From: DATFJT01 sp965230755 | GTDB taxonomy: Bacteria > Bacteroidota > Bacteroidia > Chitinophagales > Saprospiraceae | NCBI GenBank assembly: GCA_965230755.1 | Contig: CBDDLT010000010.1 | Span: 62,001-126,000, forward strand | Direction: 5' to 3' | Length of the DNA stretch: 64,000 nucleotides | Shown here: piece after piece, positions 17,365 through 25,261 of the stretch | Layout of the letters: each line of letters begins with the position of its first letter | Numbering within the stretch: position 1 is the stretch's first letter | Translations under genes and position numbers: made by a program | The notes under the pieces: model-generated | Database searches by the model: none | The model's input: only the letters and a program-made list of their open reading frames with translations | Told to the model about the DNA's origin: nothing

Positions 17365-18432
17365 ATGAATACGAAAATCGTCAATTCGGAAGAGTTTACC
17401 AGAACTTTGGTGCAACGCATCAATGCTTATTTTAAGCAATCCAATCGGTCGATAAAGTCAGATAATTTAATGAGCTTGAAGATGGTCATGGGATTGAGCT
17501 GGTGGTTCCTTTCATACCTTGCCATCTTCTTTTTTTCTAAAGATGAACTCAGTTTTTTCCTTTTATACCTTTTTCACGGCCTAGGCCATATCTTCTTCTC
17601 TTTCAATGTCGGCCATGATGCCCTGCATAATGCGGTTTCGAAACGAAATAAGATCAACCGACTTTGGGCCTATAGCTATGATCTTTTAGGAGTCAACACT
17701 TATATGTGGAGATATATGCACCATCAGGGACATCATGCTTGCCTGAATATTTCCGGAGAAGATATGTCCTTGGAAACTTCAGGTATTCTGAGACTTTCCG
17801 ACAAAATGGAAAGGAAGAATTACCATCGTTATCAGCATCTCTATGCACCGATAGTTTACGGGTTATATTTGATCTATTATGTCTTCCTTAAAGATTTTAA
17901 ATATTTCTTTTCCAGGAACAATGTTCATCTGAAAGGCATCAAACATCCAACCAAGGAATACATTCAGCTGTTCCTGGGCAAATTCATTTACCTTGGATAC
18001 ATGTTTCTATTACCGCTCTTATATTTTTCATTTCATTGGGTCTTTATTGTTTTTACATTTCTTTTCACTTTGTTTATGATCGGAGTGATCATGTCTTTTA
18101 CTTTTCAAGCCACTCATATTGTGGACCATACAGATTATCCTAGAAGTAAAAACGATCATGAAAATTACGTTTTTCACGTGTTTGCTACCACGGCTGATTT
18201 CGCTACTGACAGTAACTTGGCTAACTTCATTTTCGGAGGTTTAAACCTTCATGTCATCCATCATTTGCGCTCGGATATCTGCCACACCCACTACCCTGCT
18301 TTAACTGATATTGTTCGAAAAACTGCTAAAGAGTTTGGGGTGACTTACAGAGAAAACAAGACCTTTCTTAAGGGAGTACGCTCACATCTAAGTCAGTTGA
18401 AGAAGTTGGGGAATGAAGTCAAAACGTTATGA
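17365..18432 (+). CDS. Membrane fatty acid desaturase
   Basis: A 355-aa di-iron acyl-lipid or acyl-CoA desaturase of the linoleoyl-CoA/delta-6-like group (COG3239). Three histidine boxes bind the iron pair: HDALH (residues about 84-88), HHQGHH (about 119-124) and HVIHH (about 296-300). Hydrophobic stretches at about 45-80 and 210-245 form the membrane segments. There is no fused cytochrome b5 domain, so it would rely on a separate electron donor. It is transcribed alone, after the glycan operon's terminator, and converges on the LytTR gene 12 bp away. Its position of double-bond insertion cannot be read from sequence. Confidence 0.88.
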   Translation: MNTKIVNSEEFTRTLVQRINAYFKQSNRSIKSDNLMSLKMVMGLSWWFLSYLAIFFFSKDELSFFLLYLFHGLGHIFFSFNVGHDALHNAVSKRNKINRLWAYSYDLLGVNTYMWRYMHHQGHHACLNISGEDMSLETSGILRLSDKMERKNYHRYQHLYAPIVYGLYLIYYVFLKDFKYFFSRNNVHLKGIKHPTKEYIQLFLGKFIYLGYMFLLPLLYFSFHWVFIVFTFLFTLFMIGVIMSFTFQATHIVDHTDYPRSKNDHENYVFHVFATTADFATDSNLANFIFGGLNLHVIHHLRSDICHTHYPALTDIVRKTAKEFGVTYRENKTFLKGVRSHLSQLKKLGNEVKTL

Positions 18433-18444
18433 TCCGACCTATTT

Positions 18445-18777
18445 CTATAGCTTTGTTATCATATCAATTAATTCCTTTTTTCTAGATCTGCTATACGGAA
18501 CTTCGTGATCCTCCTCCAGAATGACCGTTCGATCAATCGTATTAATACGTTCAATCCTATTAAGATTGACAATATACTGACGATGACAACGATAAAAGGA
18601 GTGCCGTGATAACCGCTCTTCAACCTGAGACAAGGTATCCCTCATAACGTGCAGCACCCTATCTTTTAAGTAAAATCTACAGTAATTATCATCGGATTTA
18701 ACATAGATGATATCGGTAATGGGTGTTTTGACATAGACACCTTCTTTTAGAAAAAAGTATGATTCGGAATCAATCAT
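18445..18777 (-). CDS. Stand-alone LytTR DNA-binding protein
   Basis: A 110-aa protein that is almost entirely a LytTR domain, with no receiver. Landmarks are IIYVKSDDNYCRFYL, a Q-V-E-E helix, FYRCHRQYIVNLNRI and VPYSRSRKKEL. The closest relative in the window is the LytTR domain of the response regulator at 24241, which shares the IIYVxSxDNYCRF and SRSRK blocks. A direct-repeat pair at 18836-18862 lies 59 bp upstream of its start and may be its own operator. It likely regulates the neighbouring tail-collar genes. How it senses a signal without a receiver is not evident. Confidence 0.88.
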   Translation of the reverse strand: MIDSESYFFLKEGVYVKTPITDIIYVKSDDNYCRFYLKDRVLHVMRDTLSQVEERLSRHSFYRCHRQYIVNLNRIERINTIDRTVILEEDHEVPYSRSRKKELIDMITKL

Positions 18778-18835
18778 TTTTATACTATCAATTCATACAC
18801 AAAGTAATACCTCACAATTTGGATTGATGCATCAT

Positions 18836-18862
18836 GTGGTGAACGGCTCTATAAAGTGGCGA
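18836..18862 (+). promoter_or_regulatory. Putative LytTR operator 1
   Basis: Two direct repeats, GTGGTGAA at 18836 and GTGGCGA at 18856, start exactly 20 bp apart, the length expected for binding of two LytTR domains on one face of the helix. The pair lies upstream of the stand-alone LytTR gene. The half-site matches those at 21519 and 21672. Confidence 0.6.
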
Positions 18863-18982
18863 GAGCAAGGAAATCCCAGGAATATTTTGATTAGGCATTT
18901 TTACCACCTGTGTTCAATTCTTTAGAATTTCTACATAAAACAAGATCATCTTCATCTTATTTTGAGCTCAAATAATCAATAC

Positions 18983-19750
18983 TTAGCTGGGCACAGGAAT
19001 GATCCCATCCATATTAATACAATAAGAAAGTCCCAAGTAAGGAGAACGTGTCTCGAATGCCGTTCCCGACCCTACTGAAGACGTTCTTCCCATGCTATAA
19101 TTCATCTCTAAAAGGCTTTTTGCCTTTATTCCGGGTATTTTATAATCTCTATCATTCCTATATGCTAATATATTCCCTTCCGGTGAAACATTATCTGCAG
19201 CCTTATTTGTGGCGTGAATCTTAGAGCCGTGCGTATGCTCCGGAAGAACTCCTCCTGTCTTTCTATCAGAACCTCTTTTGCTACCTACTTTATTTGCAGC
19301 ATCTTGATGAACCGGGACCCTTCCTCTTAAATCAGGAAGATTGAAGACCGTTCTTCCATCTCCGCCATATCGCGTTCCAATCACAAAAAATAAGCGATCG
19401 AACTCATGGATGGACAAGGTTTGACCATTGCATTGTAACCAACCGTTTGGAGCCCAATCAAACGAAAACAATACGATTTGACCCGCAAAATATTCTCCGT
19501 CCAAAGATTGGTTTAAATTCAAGCTTTTAATCTCATTGGATTCATCAATTTTTATAGCATTTATGGGCAGGTAATCTAAGACTCCTTTAAATTTTGGAAT
19601 GTCTGTCGTTCCCATTAAGTTCATGGCAAAACTCAACCAGTTTTCAAACTCCTTCTGGCTTTCAATGGTATTAGACCCAGAGTACATTTTTAGTATCGGA
19701 CCATGCTTGAAATATGCATATGGATAAGACGGGAATTGCATTTTATTCAT
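18983..19750 (-). CDS. Tail-collar (microcystin-dependent-protein-like) paralogue 1
   Basis: A 255-aa protein with a phage tail collar domain. GQIVLFSFDWAPNGWLQCNG (residues about 91-110) is followed by YGGDGRTVFNLPDLRGRVPV and LPEHTHG, the signature of the microcystin-dependent protein family. The end (LGLSYCINMDGIIPVPS) is also typical. The N-terminal 80 residues (FPSYPYAYFKHGPILKMYSG...) match the other two paralogues and are not part of the collar domain. There is no signal peptide. It is the last gene of a three-gene operon, 12 bp after paralogue 2. No other phage genes are nearby, so it is unlikely to be a prophage remnant. Function is unknown. Confidence 0.82.
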   Translation of the reverse strand: MNKMQFPSYPYAYFKHGPILKMYSGSNTIESQKEFENWLSFAMNLMGTTDIPKFKGVLDYLPINAIKIDESNEIKSLNLNQSLDGEYFAGQIVLFSFDWAPNGWLQCNGQTLSIHEFDRLFFVIGTRYGGDGRTVFNLPDLRGRVPVHQDAANKVGSKRGSDRKTGGVLPEHTHGSKIHATNKAADNVSPEGNILAYRNDRDYKIPGIKAKSLLEMNYSMGRTSSVGSGTAFETRSPYLGLSYCINMDGIIPVPS

Positions 19751-19762
19751 ATCGTTATTTTT

Positions 19763-20554
19763 TTAATTTCTTGAGGGATATACGCCATAAACGCAGATAT
19801 AAAAGCTCATTGCCAATGATTTAGGCATCAAATTAATTGATTGAGGATTATCTTCACCTGCTTCTAACATTTCTGCCATATCACTTTTCATTTCGACATT
19901 ATAATCATCAGTATATTTTATACTTATCGAGTCTGAAGTAGTAATTAATCCTGCTTCCGGACTATTCTCATTTCCATTTTTACCAAAAGCCCTGATTCTA
20001 ATATCATGAGTATGAGGAACTAGATTATCTACTCGCAATGTATAGCGCTCCATTCCACCTTTTTCAGCTAAGTGAATGGGAGATAAGTTGGAACCGCTCC
20101 CAATTCCTATTGCGGACCTTCCCCTTAAATCAGGTATGCCAAAGGACGTATCACCATGTTTTCCGAAATTGTATCCAAGTAAACTGAACAAAGCAGTGAA
20201 TTCATTTCTTAAAAGCAAAGAGCCATCACATTCGAACCAAGCGTCACCCGGAGTGCGCTGTCCAGGAAATGCCATAATTTGTCCTAGAATTGGAAATGGA
20301 TCAACATTAGCAGTTCCATTATTAATATTATTTTGTTGAATTGAAAACCTTGGAAAATGATCGGATTTTTCCCTGCGTAAAGCACCAAAAATTGGATCGC
20401 TCTGAAGCTCTAAATGATCTTTTAGTCCCAATAACCACTCCTTCTTTTCCAATTCATTATGTATTAAATCCTCGCCAAGGTAAAGCCTCATTATTCCATT
20501 TACATTACAATATGCACTGGGATAAGAAGGATATCCAATTATCTTTTTTTTCAT
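19763..20554 (-). CDS. Tail-collar paralogue 2
   Basis: A 263-aa protein with the same design: an N-terminal module starting YPSYPSAYCNVNGIMRLYLG, then a tail-collar domain (GQIMAFPGQRTPGDAWFECDG, FGIPDLRGRSAIG, VPHTHDI) and a C-terminal aliphatic strand (LAMSFYICVYGVYP). Sequence identity to paralogues 1 and 3 outside these motifs is low, so the duplication is old. No signal peptide is visible. It lies between paralogues 3 and 1 in the same direction. Confidence 0.82.
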   Translation of the reverse strand: MKKKIIGYPSYPSAYCNVNGIMRLYLGEDLIHNELEKKEWLLGLKDHLELQSDPIFGALRREKSDHFPRFSIQQNNINNGTANVDPFPILGQIMAFPGQRTPGDAWFECDGSLLLRNEFTALFSLLGYNFGKHGDTSFGIPDLRGRSAIGIGSGSNLSPIHLAEKGGMERYTLRVDNLVPHTHDIRIRAFGKNGNENSPEAGLITTSDSISIKYTDDYNVEMKSDMAEMLEAGEDNPQSINLMPKSLAMSFYICVYGVYPSRN

Positions 20555-20644
20555 CTGCTTTCCTTTTTTGACATTTATAATTCTTTAAAATCATTATAAG
20601 TATTACTCACTAAGAAGGGCTACATTATCGAACCAAACTCGATT

Positions 20645-21448
20645 CTAGCTTATTGATGAATCATTGGGAAAGTATCCTACAAGATTGATAAAATAGTTTA
20701 CCGATAAACATGGATCCTTTATATCCAATTTAATGCCACCAGACCTTTTCAGAACTTCAATCATAAACGGGCTCATGACAACCTTCTCTTCCATATCTGA
20801 AGAATAACCATACACTCCATCAGCCCCTTTAGCCAAATAATTAGTTTGAGGAGAGGCAATGGTACCATGGTTTTTGGATGCATTTATCGTAATACTGTGC
20901 TTATGTTTCGGTAGATCCTTGCTTGTTAATAAGGCCTCATTAGCACCAAAACTTTCTCCAATGGTTCGTGCGTGATAATGACCTATTATTTGACGATCCC
21001 TTAGATCAGGTAAATTAAAATAATCTCCGGACCCACCGTATGTATATCCGATGAGAGACCATAGTGCAGGATAACTTTTCCTCGGCATAACTTGCCCTTG
21101 GCATGGTAACCAATTTAAAACGGTAGTCCTATCATGAATAGGGTTTATCATTTCTATTTGTCCTATAACGGGCATGGAATTAGCAGAAAATAAAGCCGAA
21201 AAAAAGCGATTATTTCTATGACAAAATTCCGTAGCATACATGGCTTTAAACTGAATAGGCGAAAAAAAGCGAGGCTCTTCTTCGAAATGTTTTGCAAGTG
21301 TTTGAAACCATTTTTTTCCCTCATTTTCATTATCCACCTTATCCCTGCCCACGTAAGGTATCCAACGATTTCCCAGTTTGCAATAAGCACTGGGATAATT
21401 GGGAAAACCAACTTCGGGAATGATTGTCTCATTATTGTTACCGGTCAT
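20645..21448 (-). CDS. Tail-collar paralogue 3
   Basis: A 267-aa protein, first gene of the tail-collar operon. The N-terminal module (FPNYPSAYCKLGNRWIPYVG) is shared with the others. The collar core shows LPCQGQVMPRKSYPALWSLIG, YGGSGDYFNLPDLRDR (Asp replaces the usual Gly before the final Arg) and LPKHKHSI (Lys replaces Thr between the two His). Its upstream region holds a GTGG direct-repeat pair 71-98 bp before the start. The 90-bp gap to paralogue 2 contains no visible terminator. Confidence 0.82.
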   Translation of the reverse strand: MTGNNNETIIPEVGFPNYPSAYCKLGNRWIPYVGRDKVDNENEGKKWFQTLAKHFEEEPRFFSPIQFKAMYATEFCHRNNRFFSALFSANSMPVIGQIEMINPIHDRTTVLNWLPCQGQVMPRKSYPALWSLIGYTYGGSGDYFNLPDLRDRQIIGHYHARTIGESFGANEALLTSKDLPKHKHSITINASKNHGTIASPQTNYLAKGADGVYGYSSDMEEKVVMSPFMIEVLKRSGGIKLDIKDPCLSVNYFINLVGYFPNDSSIS

Positions 21449-21518
21449 ATTAATACGGTTTTGATGTCTGCAATTGAATTACAAATTATAACTCATTAGA
21501 ATTTCTAATTAACAAATT

Positions 21519-21546
21519 GTGGTGAATGACATTACAGTGTGGCGAA
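21519..21546 (+). promoter_or_regulatory. Putative LytTR operator 2
   Basis: GTGGTGAA at 21519 and GTGGCGAA at 21539 are direct repeats with a 20-bp period, 71-98 bp upstream of tail-collar paralogue 3. Seven of the eight bases match between the half-sites. Confidence 0.65.
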
Positions 21547-21561
21547 CAACTATTTAGGATT

Positions 21562-21611
21562 AAGACCTATAATAAAAAGATAAAATCACCTAAGAGTAGG
21601 TCTTCTTTTTT
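21562..21611 (+). other. Hairpin followed by a T tract between two LytTR operators
   Basis: AAGACCTA (21562-21569) pairs perfectly with TAGGTCTT (21597-21604) across a 27-base loop, followed by CTTTTTTT. It looks like a rho-independent terminator pointing right, but no plus-strand gene precedes it. It may insulate the divergent tail-collar and kinase genes. Confidence 0.4.
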
Positions 21612-21671
21612 TAAGAAACCTATATTTTAAATTCAATTTTTTCTACAACAGATATTAGCCAGTCATTGATT

Positions 21672-21699
21672 GTGGCAAACGGTCATATGTTGTGGCTAA
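21672..21699 (+). promoter_or_regulatory. Putative LytTR operator 3
   Basis: GTGGCAAA at 21672 and GTGGCTAA at 21692 are direct repeats with a 20-bp period, about 156 bp upstream of the histidine kinase start. Following bases (CGG and TGG) also resemble each other and those of operator 1. Confidence 0.6.
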
Positions 21700-21854
21700 T
21701 GGCATTAAATCTTCTACTTTAATTAAACCCTAATTAGTAATTTTACGGCGGACATACCCCAGTCTGACCAATGAGCCATTAAGATATTTATTGTACTTGA
21801 AATAAACGTAGATACTTTTTTTACCAGCGTTCAAATGCTGCATTATTAAACTTT

Positions 21855-24230
21855 ATGATTTCGAAAAGATTCCCAATTTTTCATATCCCCTTTCTTTACA
21901 TCTTGACAGTACTTTTGGCGAGCACTTTAATATTGACTCCCTCTTTTGGAAATGGAGTTGCAGACAGCCTATATCAGGTGATTAAGAATGCTCCAAACGA
22001 TACGATCAAAGCACTAAATTATGGAGCTTTATTGCGTGAGTTGAGTATGCAAGGAGATGATAAACTTGAGGAAATTACACAAGAGTGCTTGGAATGGAGT
22101 AAAAAAAACAATTCTAGTTATGGCCTGGGGACAGCCAATTATTATTTGGGAAAATTAAGTGAGCAAGAACATCAATACGAGACCGCTATTAACCATGCCA
22201 ATCTTGCCAAAGACTATTATGCCAAAGCAAAAGATAATGCTAAAGTTGTGGATGCGCTTATGTTCAAGAGCTTTTGTTATGGACGATTAAACAATCCTGA
22301 TCAACGTGTTAAAGCCGTAGAAGAAGCTCTATCCTATGCGAAGAAAGGCGACACTAATCCAGCCCGTATTTTTAATCAACTAGGATGGATTCAAAATAAT
22401 AATGGAAATCTGGATAAAGCTTTGGTTCTAATGGACAGCTCAATATGGTACCTTAGGCGAGATTCACTAAAAAGCAACTTGGCTATTTCACTGCTGGATA
22501 AAGCAGTTCTAATAACAGCTAGAGATCCTCAAACAGCCATTGAATCCTTGAAGCAAGGACTCGATGTTCTTGAAGATGGCATGAGACCTGACGTTAGGGC
22601 GGCTATTATGTCTGAACTAGCTTCTAACTATCAAAAAATAGGAAAGACCAAAGAAGCTTTAGAAATTCTCTACCAACAACTGGATGAAGCGAAGGTGGCC
22701 AATGATAAAATGCGATTGGTAGATTCGTACCATGTTTTGGGTGATGCCCATAACTCTTTTGCCAATTCAAAAAAGTCGCTCGATTTTTACTCCCAATGTG
22801 CCATGATAGCTGATTCTATCAATAATTCTATCCGGCATTGCATTTGTATAGCATCTAAGGGATTAGTGTATCTGGGAGACCGAAATATTGATAGTGCAAT
22901 TTGGTATTTCGAGGAGGCCGTATCAATATCCGAAAATCCTGGTATTACTGCTCATGTTTCCTGCGACTTGGCGACAGCATATATTCGAGCAAATCGCACA
23001 AATGAAGCTCACCAAACCCTAATGCGGGTCGATTCTCTCGTATCCCTGGGACAACCAGATTTACCGTTTTTGAGAAACAATGCCTGGGCGGAGTATTATT
23101 TAAAGCTTGAGCAAGCTGCTAAGGCCATTCCTCTTTGCCTTAAAACTCTCGATTTTGCGAGAGGGAGCAGTAATATCAATTTGGAAATAAAGACAAGCAA
23201 GTTGTTATGGGATGCGTATCAAAAGCAAGGGAATTATCAGCAAGCCTTTGATTTTTTGGAACGCCATCAATTATTAGAAGATTCCATCAATCAAGACAAT
23301 CACATCAAACAACTAACCGCACTTGACTTGACCAACCAATTTGAGGAGGAAAAAGAACTGATCGCTTTTGAAAATGAAAAAGAACAAGCAATTCTAAAAG
23401 AGAAAGAGAAAAGAGCCTACACATTAGGGATAGGAGCACTTTTACTATTGATTGTTCTCTCTGTATTTTATGGATTACTTCGAAAAAGAAATAAGGAAAT
23501 AAAGAGTCAAAAGAAAACGCTTGAACAACTCAATTCTGTAAAAGATACTCTATTCCAGATCATCGGACACGATCTTAAAAAACCCTCACTTGCCTTCAGA
23601 GGAATTGCTAAAAATATAGACTATCTCATTGGAAAAGGAGATCTAAATAGACTTCAAGCCTTAGGAAAGGAAATTGATCGTGATGCTCATCAGTTTTACT
23701 CACTCACTGATAATTTACTCAACTGGGCCAGTATACAAAAGGATCTTTTACCTCTCAAGCCGGAACCTGTTTATTTGTATGAAATCGCAGAAGAAAATCT
23801 ACAACTTTTTACCTCTTCTATCGAGAGAAAAAAACTAAATGTAGATATTGAAATCCCTCGGGATATTGTTCTTAAAGTAGACAAAAATTCTCTTGTGGCT
23901 ATTTTGAGAAATCTCATGGATAACGCTATTAAATACACTCCGGAAGGAGGAAAGATTACTCTAAGTACTGTTGAGAACGAAGACGGAATTAACATCGAAA
24001 TAAAGGATTCAGGTGTCGGTATCGAACCTGAAAAACTACAATTGATAATGTCAGAAGATTATCTACAAAGTTCAGATGGAACAGACAACGAGAAAGGAGC
24101 GGGAATAGGCTTAAATATTGTCAAGAATTTAACGGACAAAATAGAAGGGAAACTGAGTATACTCAGTGAACTTGGCTTGGGAAGTAGTTTTATCATAAAT
24201 CTGCCGAAGAAGATGTTGATCTCAACTTAA
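21855..24230 (+). CDS. TPR-containing sensor histidine kinase
   Basis: A 791-aa membrane sensor kinase. It has an N-terminal signal/anchor (residues 1-33), a periplasmic series of tetratricopeptide repeats (about 60-460, e.g. AINHANLAKDYYAKA and ALEILYQQLDEAKVA), a coiled coil and a membrane helix at about 523-543 (LGIGALLLLIVLSVFYGLL). The HisKA phosphoacceptor is His in FQIIGHDLKKP near residue 572. The ATPase domain has the N box NLMDNAIKY (near 686), G1 DSGVGIEP and G2 GAGIGLNIV. It converges with the response-regulator gene, leaving a 10-bp gap. The likely partner is that LytTR regulator. The ligand is unknown. Confidence 0.92.
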   Translation: MISKRFPIFHIPFLYILTVLLASTLILTPSFGNGVADSLYQVIKNAPNDTIKALNYGALLRELSMQGDDKLEEITQECLEWSKKNNSSYGLGTANYYLGKLSEQEHQYETAINHANLAKDYYAKAKDNAKVVDALMFKSFCYGRLNNPDQRVKAVEEALSYAKKGDTNPARIFNQLGWIQNNNGNLDKALVLMDSSIWYLRRDSLKSNLAISLLDKAVLITARDPQTAIESLKQGLDVLEDGMRPDVRAAIMSELASNYQKIGKTKEALEILYQQLDEAKVANDKMRLVDSYHVLGDAHNSFANSKKSLDFYSQCAMIADSINNSIRHCICIASKGLVYLGDRNIDSAIWYFEEAVSISENPGITAHVSCDLATAYIRANRTNEAHQTLMRVDSLVSLGQPDLPFLRNNAWAEYYLKLEQAAKAIPLCLKTLDFARGSSNINLEIKTSKLLWDAYQKQGNYQQAFDFLERHQLLEDSINQDNHIKQLTALDLTNQFEEEKELIAFENEKEQAILKEKEKRAYTLGIGALLLLIVLSVFYGLLRKRNKEIKSQKKTLEQLNSVKDTLFQIIGHDLKKPSLAFRGIAKNIDYLIGKGDLNRLQALGKEIDRDAHQFYSLTDNLLNWASIQKDLLPLKPEPVYLYEIAEENLQLFTSSIERKKLNVDIEIPRDIVLKVDKNSLVAILRNLMDNAIKYTPEGGKITLSTVENEDGINIEIKDSGVGIEPEKLQLIMSEDYLQSSDGTDNEKGAGIGLNIVKNLTDKIEGKLSILSELGLGSSFIINLPKKMLIST

Positions 24231-24240
24231 TTTAAATAAG

Positions 24241-24990
24241 CTATTTCAAAAACTTACCTAGCTGAAGGATATCTTCTTTCCGGCTTCTGCTAAAGGCTAC
24301 TTCTATCCCACCAGCAAGAGATAGTTTGCTCTCAGAGACGTGAATCTCCTCAATTCGATCCACATTCACGATAAATCTTCGATGTGTTCTAATAAAGCCA
24401 TGCTGGATTATCATCTTTTCTACATTTCCTAAAGTAATACGTAAAAGAAACTGTTCATTACCTGACAATATGAATCTACAATAATTGTCTTCAGATTGTA
24501 CATAAATTATCTCTGCAGGTTTTATTTTCTGATAAATGCTATTTTTAAGAAAGAAAAGCGCTAGCTGATCGTTATTCTTTTCAACAACCCCCACTCCTTC
24601 ATCCTCAGTAATGGACAAAGATGCCTTAATAATCTTATTAAGAGTATGGGTCAGGTCCTCTTCAGAAACTGGCTTGATTAGATATCCAGCCATATTTGAT
24701 TGTTGTGCCTGCAGAATGGATTTGTCATCTCCAAAAGAGGTGATAAACAAGATTGGTATATTGAGGTGCTTGATCTTCTGGGCTATATCTAAACCTGAAA
24801 GCCTTCCGTCAATAGAAATATCCATTAATATGAGATCAGGATGAGCATCAAAAATGATATCCAATGCGTTGGCTGAATCAGCAACTGTTTCCAATACATT
24901 TAACCCCACATCAATACATAATTGCTCTAATTCTATAGCATAACTGATCGAATCCTCAACAATAAGAATATCTAAGTTTTTACTTTTCAA
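24241..24990 (-). CDS. LytTR-type response regulator
   Basis: A 249-aa protein with an N-terminal receiver (residues about 5-125, phosphoacceptor D57 in LILMDISIDG, switch Thr in ILFITSFG, Lys in GYLIKPVSEEDL) and a C-terminal LytTR domain (about 150-249, IIYVQSEDNYCRFIL, FIRTHRRFIVNVDRI, VAFSRSRKEDI). It would be phosphorylated by the convergent kinase and bind paired direct repeats. The GTGG pairs at 18836, 21519 and 21672 are the natural candidates, which is inference. It has its own promoter region (24991-25261). Confidence 0.93.
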   Translation of the reverse strand: MKSKNLDILIVEDSISYAIELEQLCIDVGLNVLETVADSANALDIIFDAHPDLILMDISIDGRLSGLDIAQKIKHLNIPILFITSFGDDKSILQAQQSNMAGYLIKPVSEEDLTHTLNKIIKASLSITEDEGVGVVEKNNDQLALFFLKNSIYQKIKPAEIIYVQSEDNYCRFILSGNEQFLLRITLGNVEKMIIQHGFIRTHRRFIVNVDRIEEIHVSESKLSLAGGIEVAFSRSRKEDILQLGKFLK

Positions 24991-25261
24991 AGTGCTAGTT
25001 TATTGTTTCAAGATTAAAATTACTAAAAGATAGAAATATAGAATAAGAGTGTTTTTAACGCGAACCCTCTAAAACAGTAAAAACCTAATCAGTTTATAGG
25101 GCTATAAATTATAGAATTTTTACCTTTTTTTATGTCGCAAAATTTGTTAATTTTAGAATTAAATGCTTTTGTGAAGTTAAAAACAGCAAGAAACAAAGAA
25201 TAATGAAAATTTTGTAAAAATTAAAATCAACACTGATCAAGTTAATGCTTAATCAGATATA

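Noticed and set aside
18983..21448. Prophage remnant
   Set aside because: Only tail-collar domains are present. No integrase, capsid, terminase, holin or other tail genes occur, and LytTR genes surround the set.
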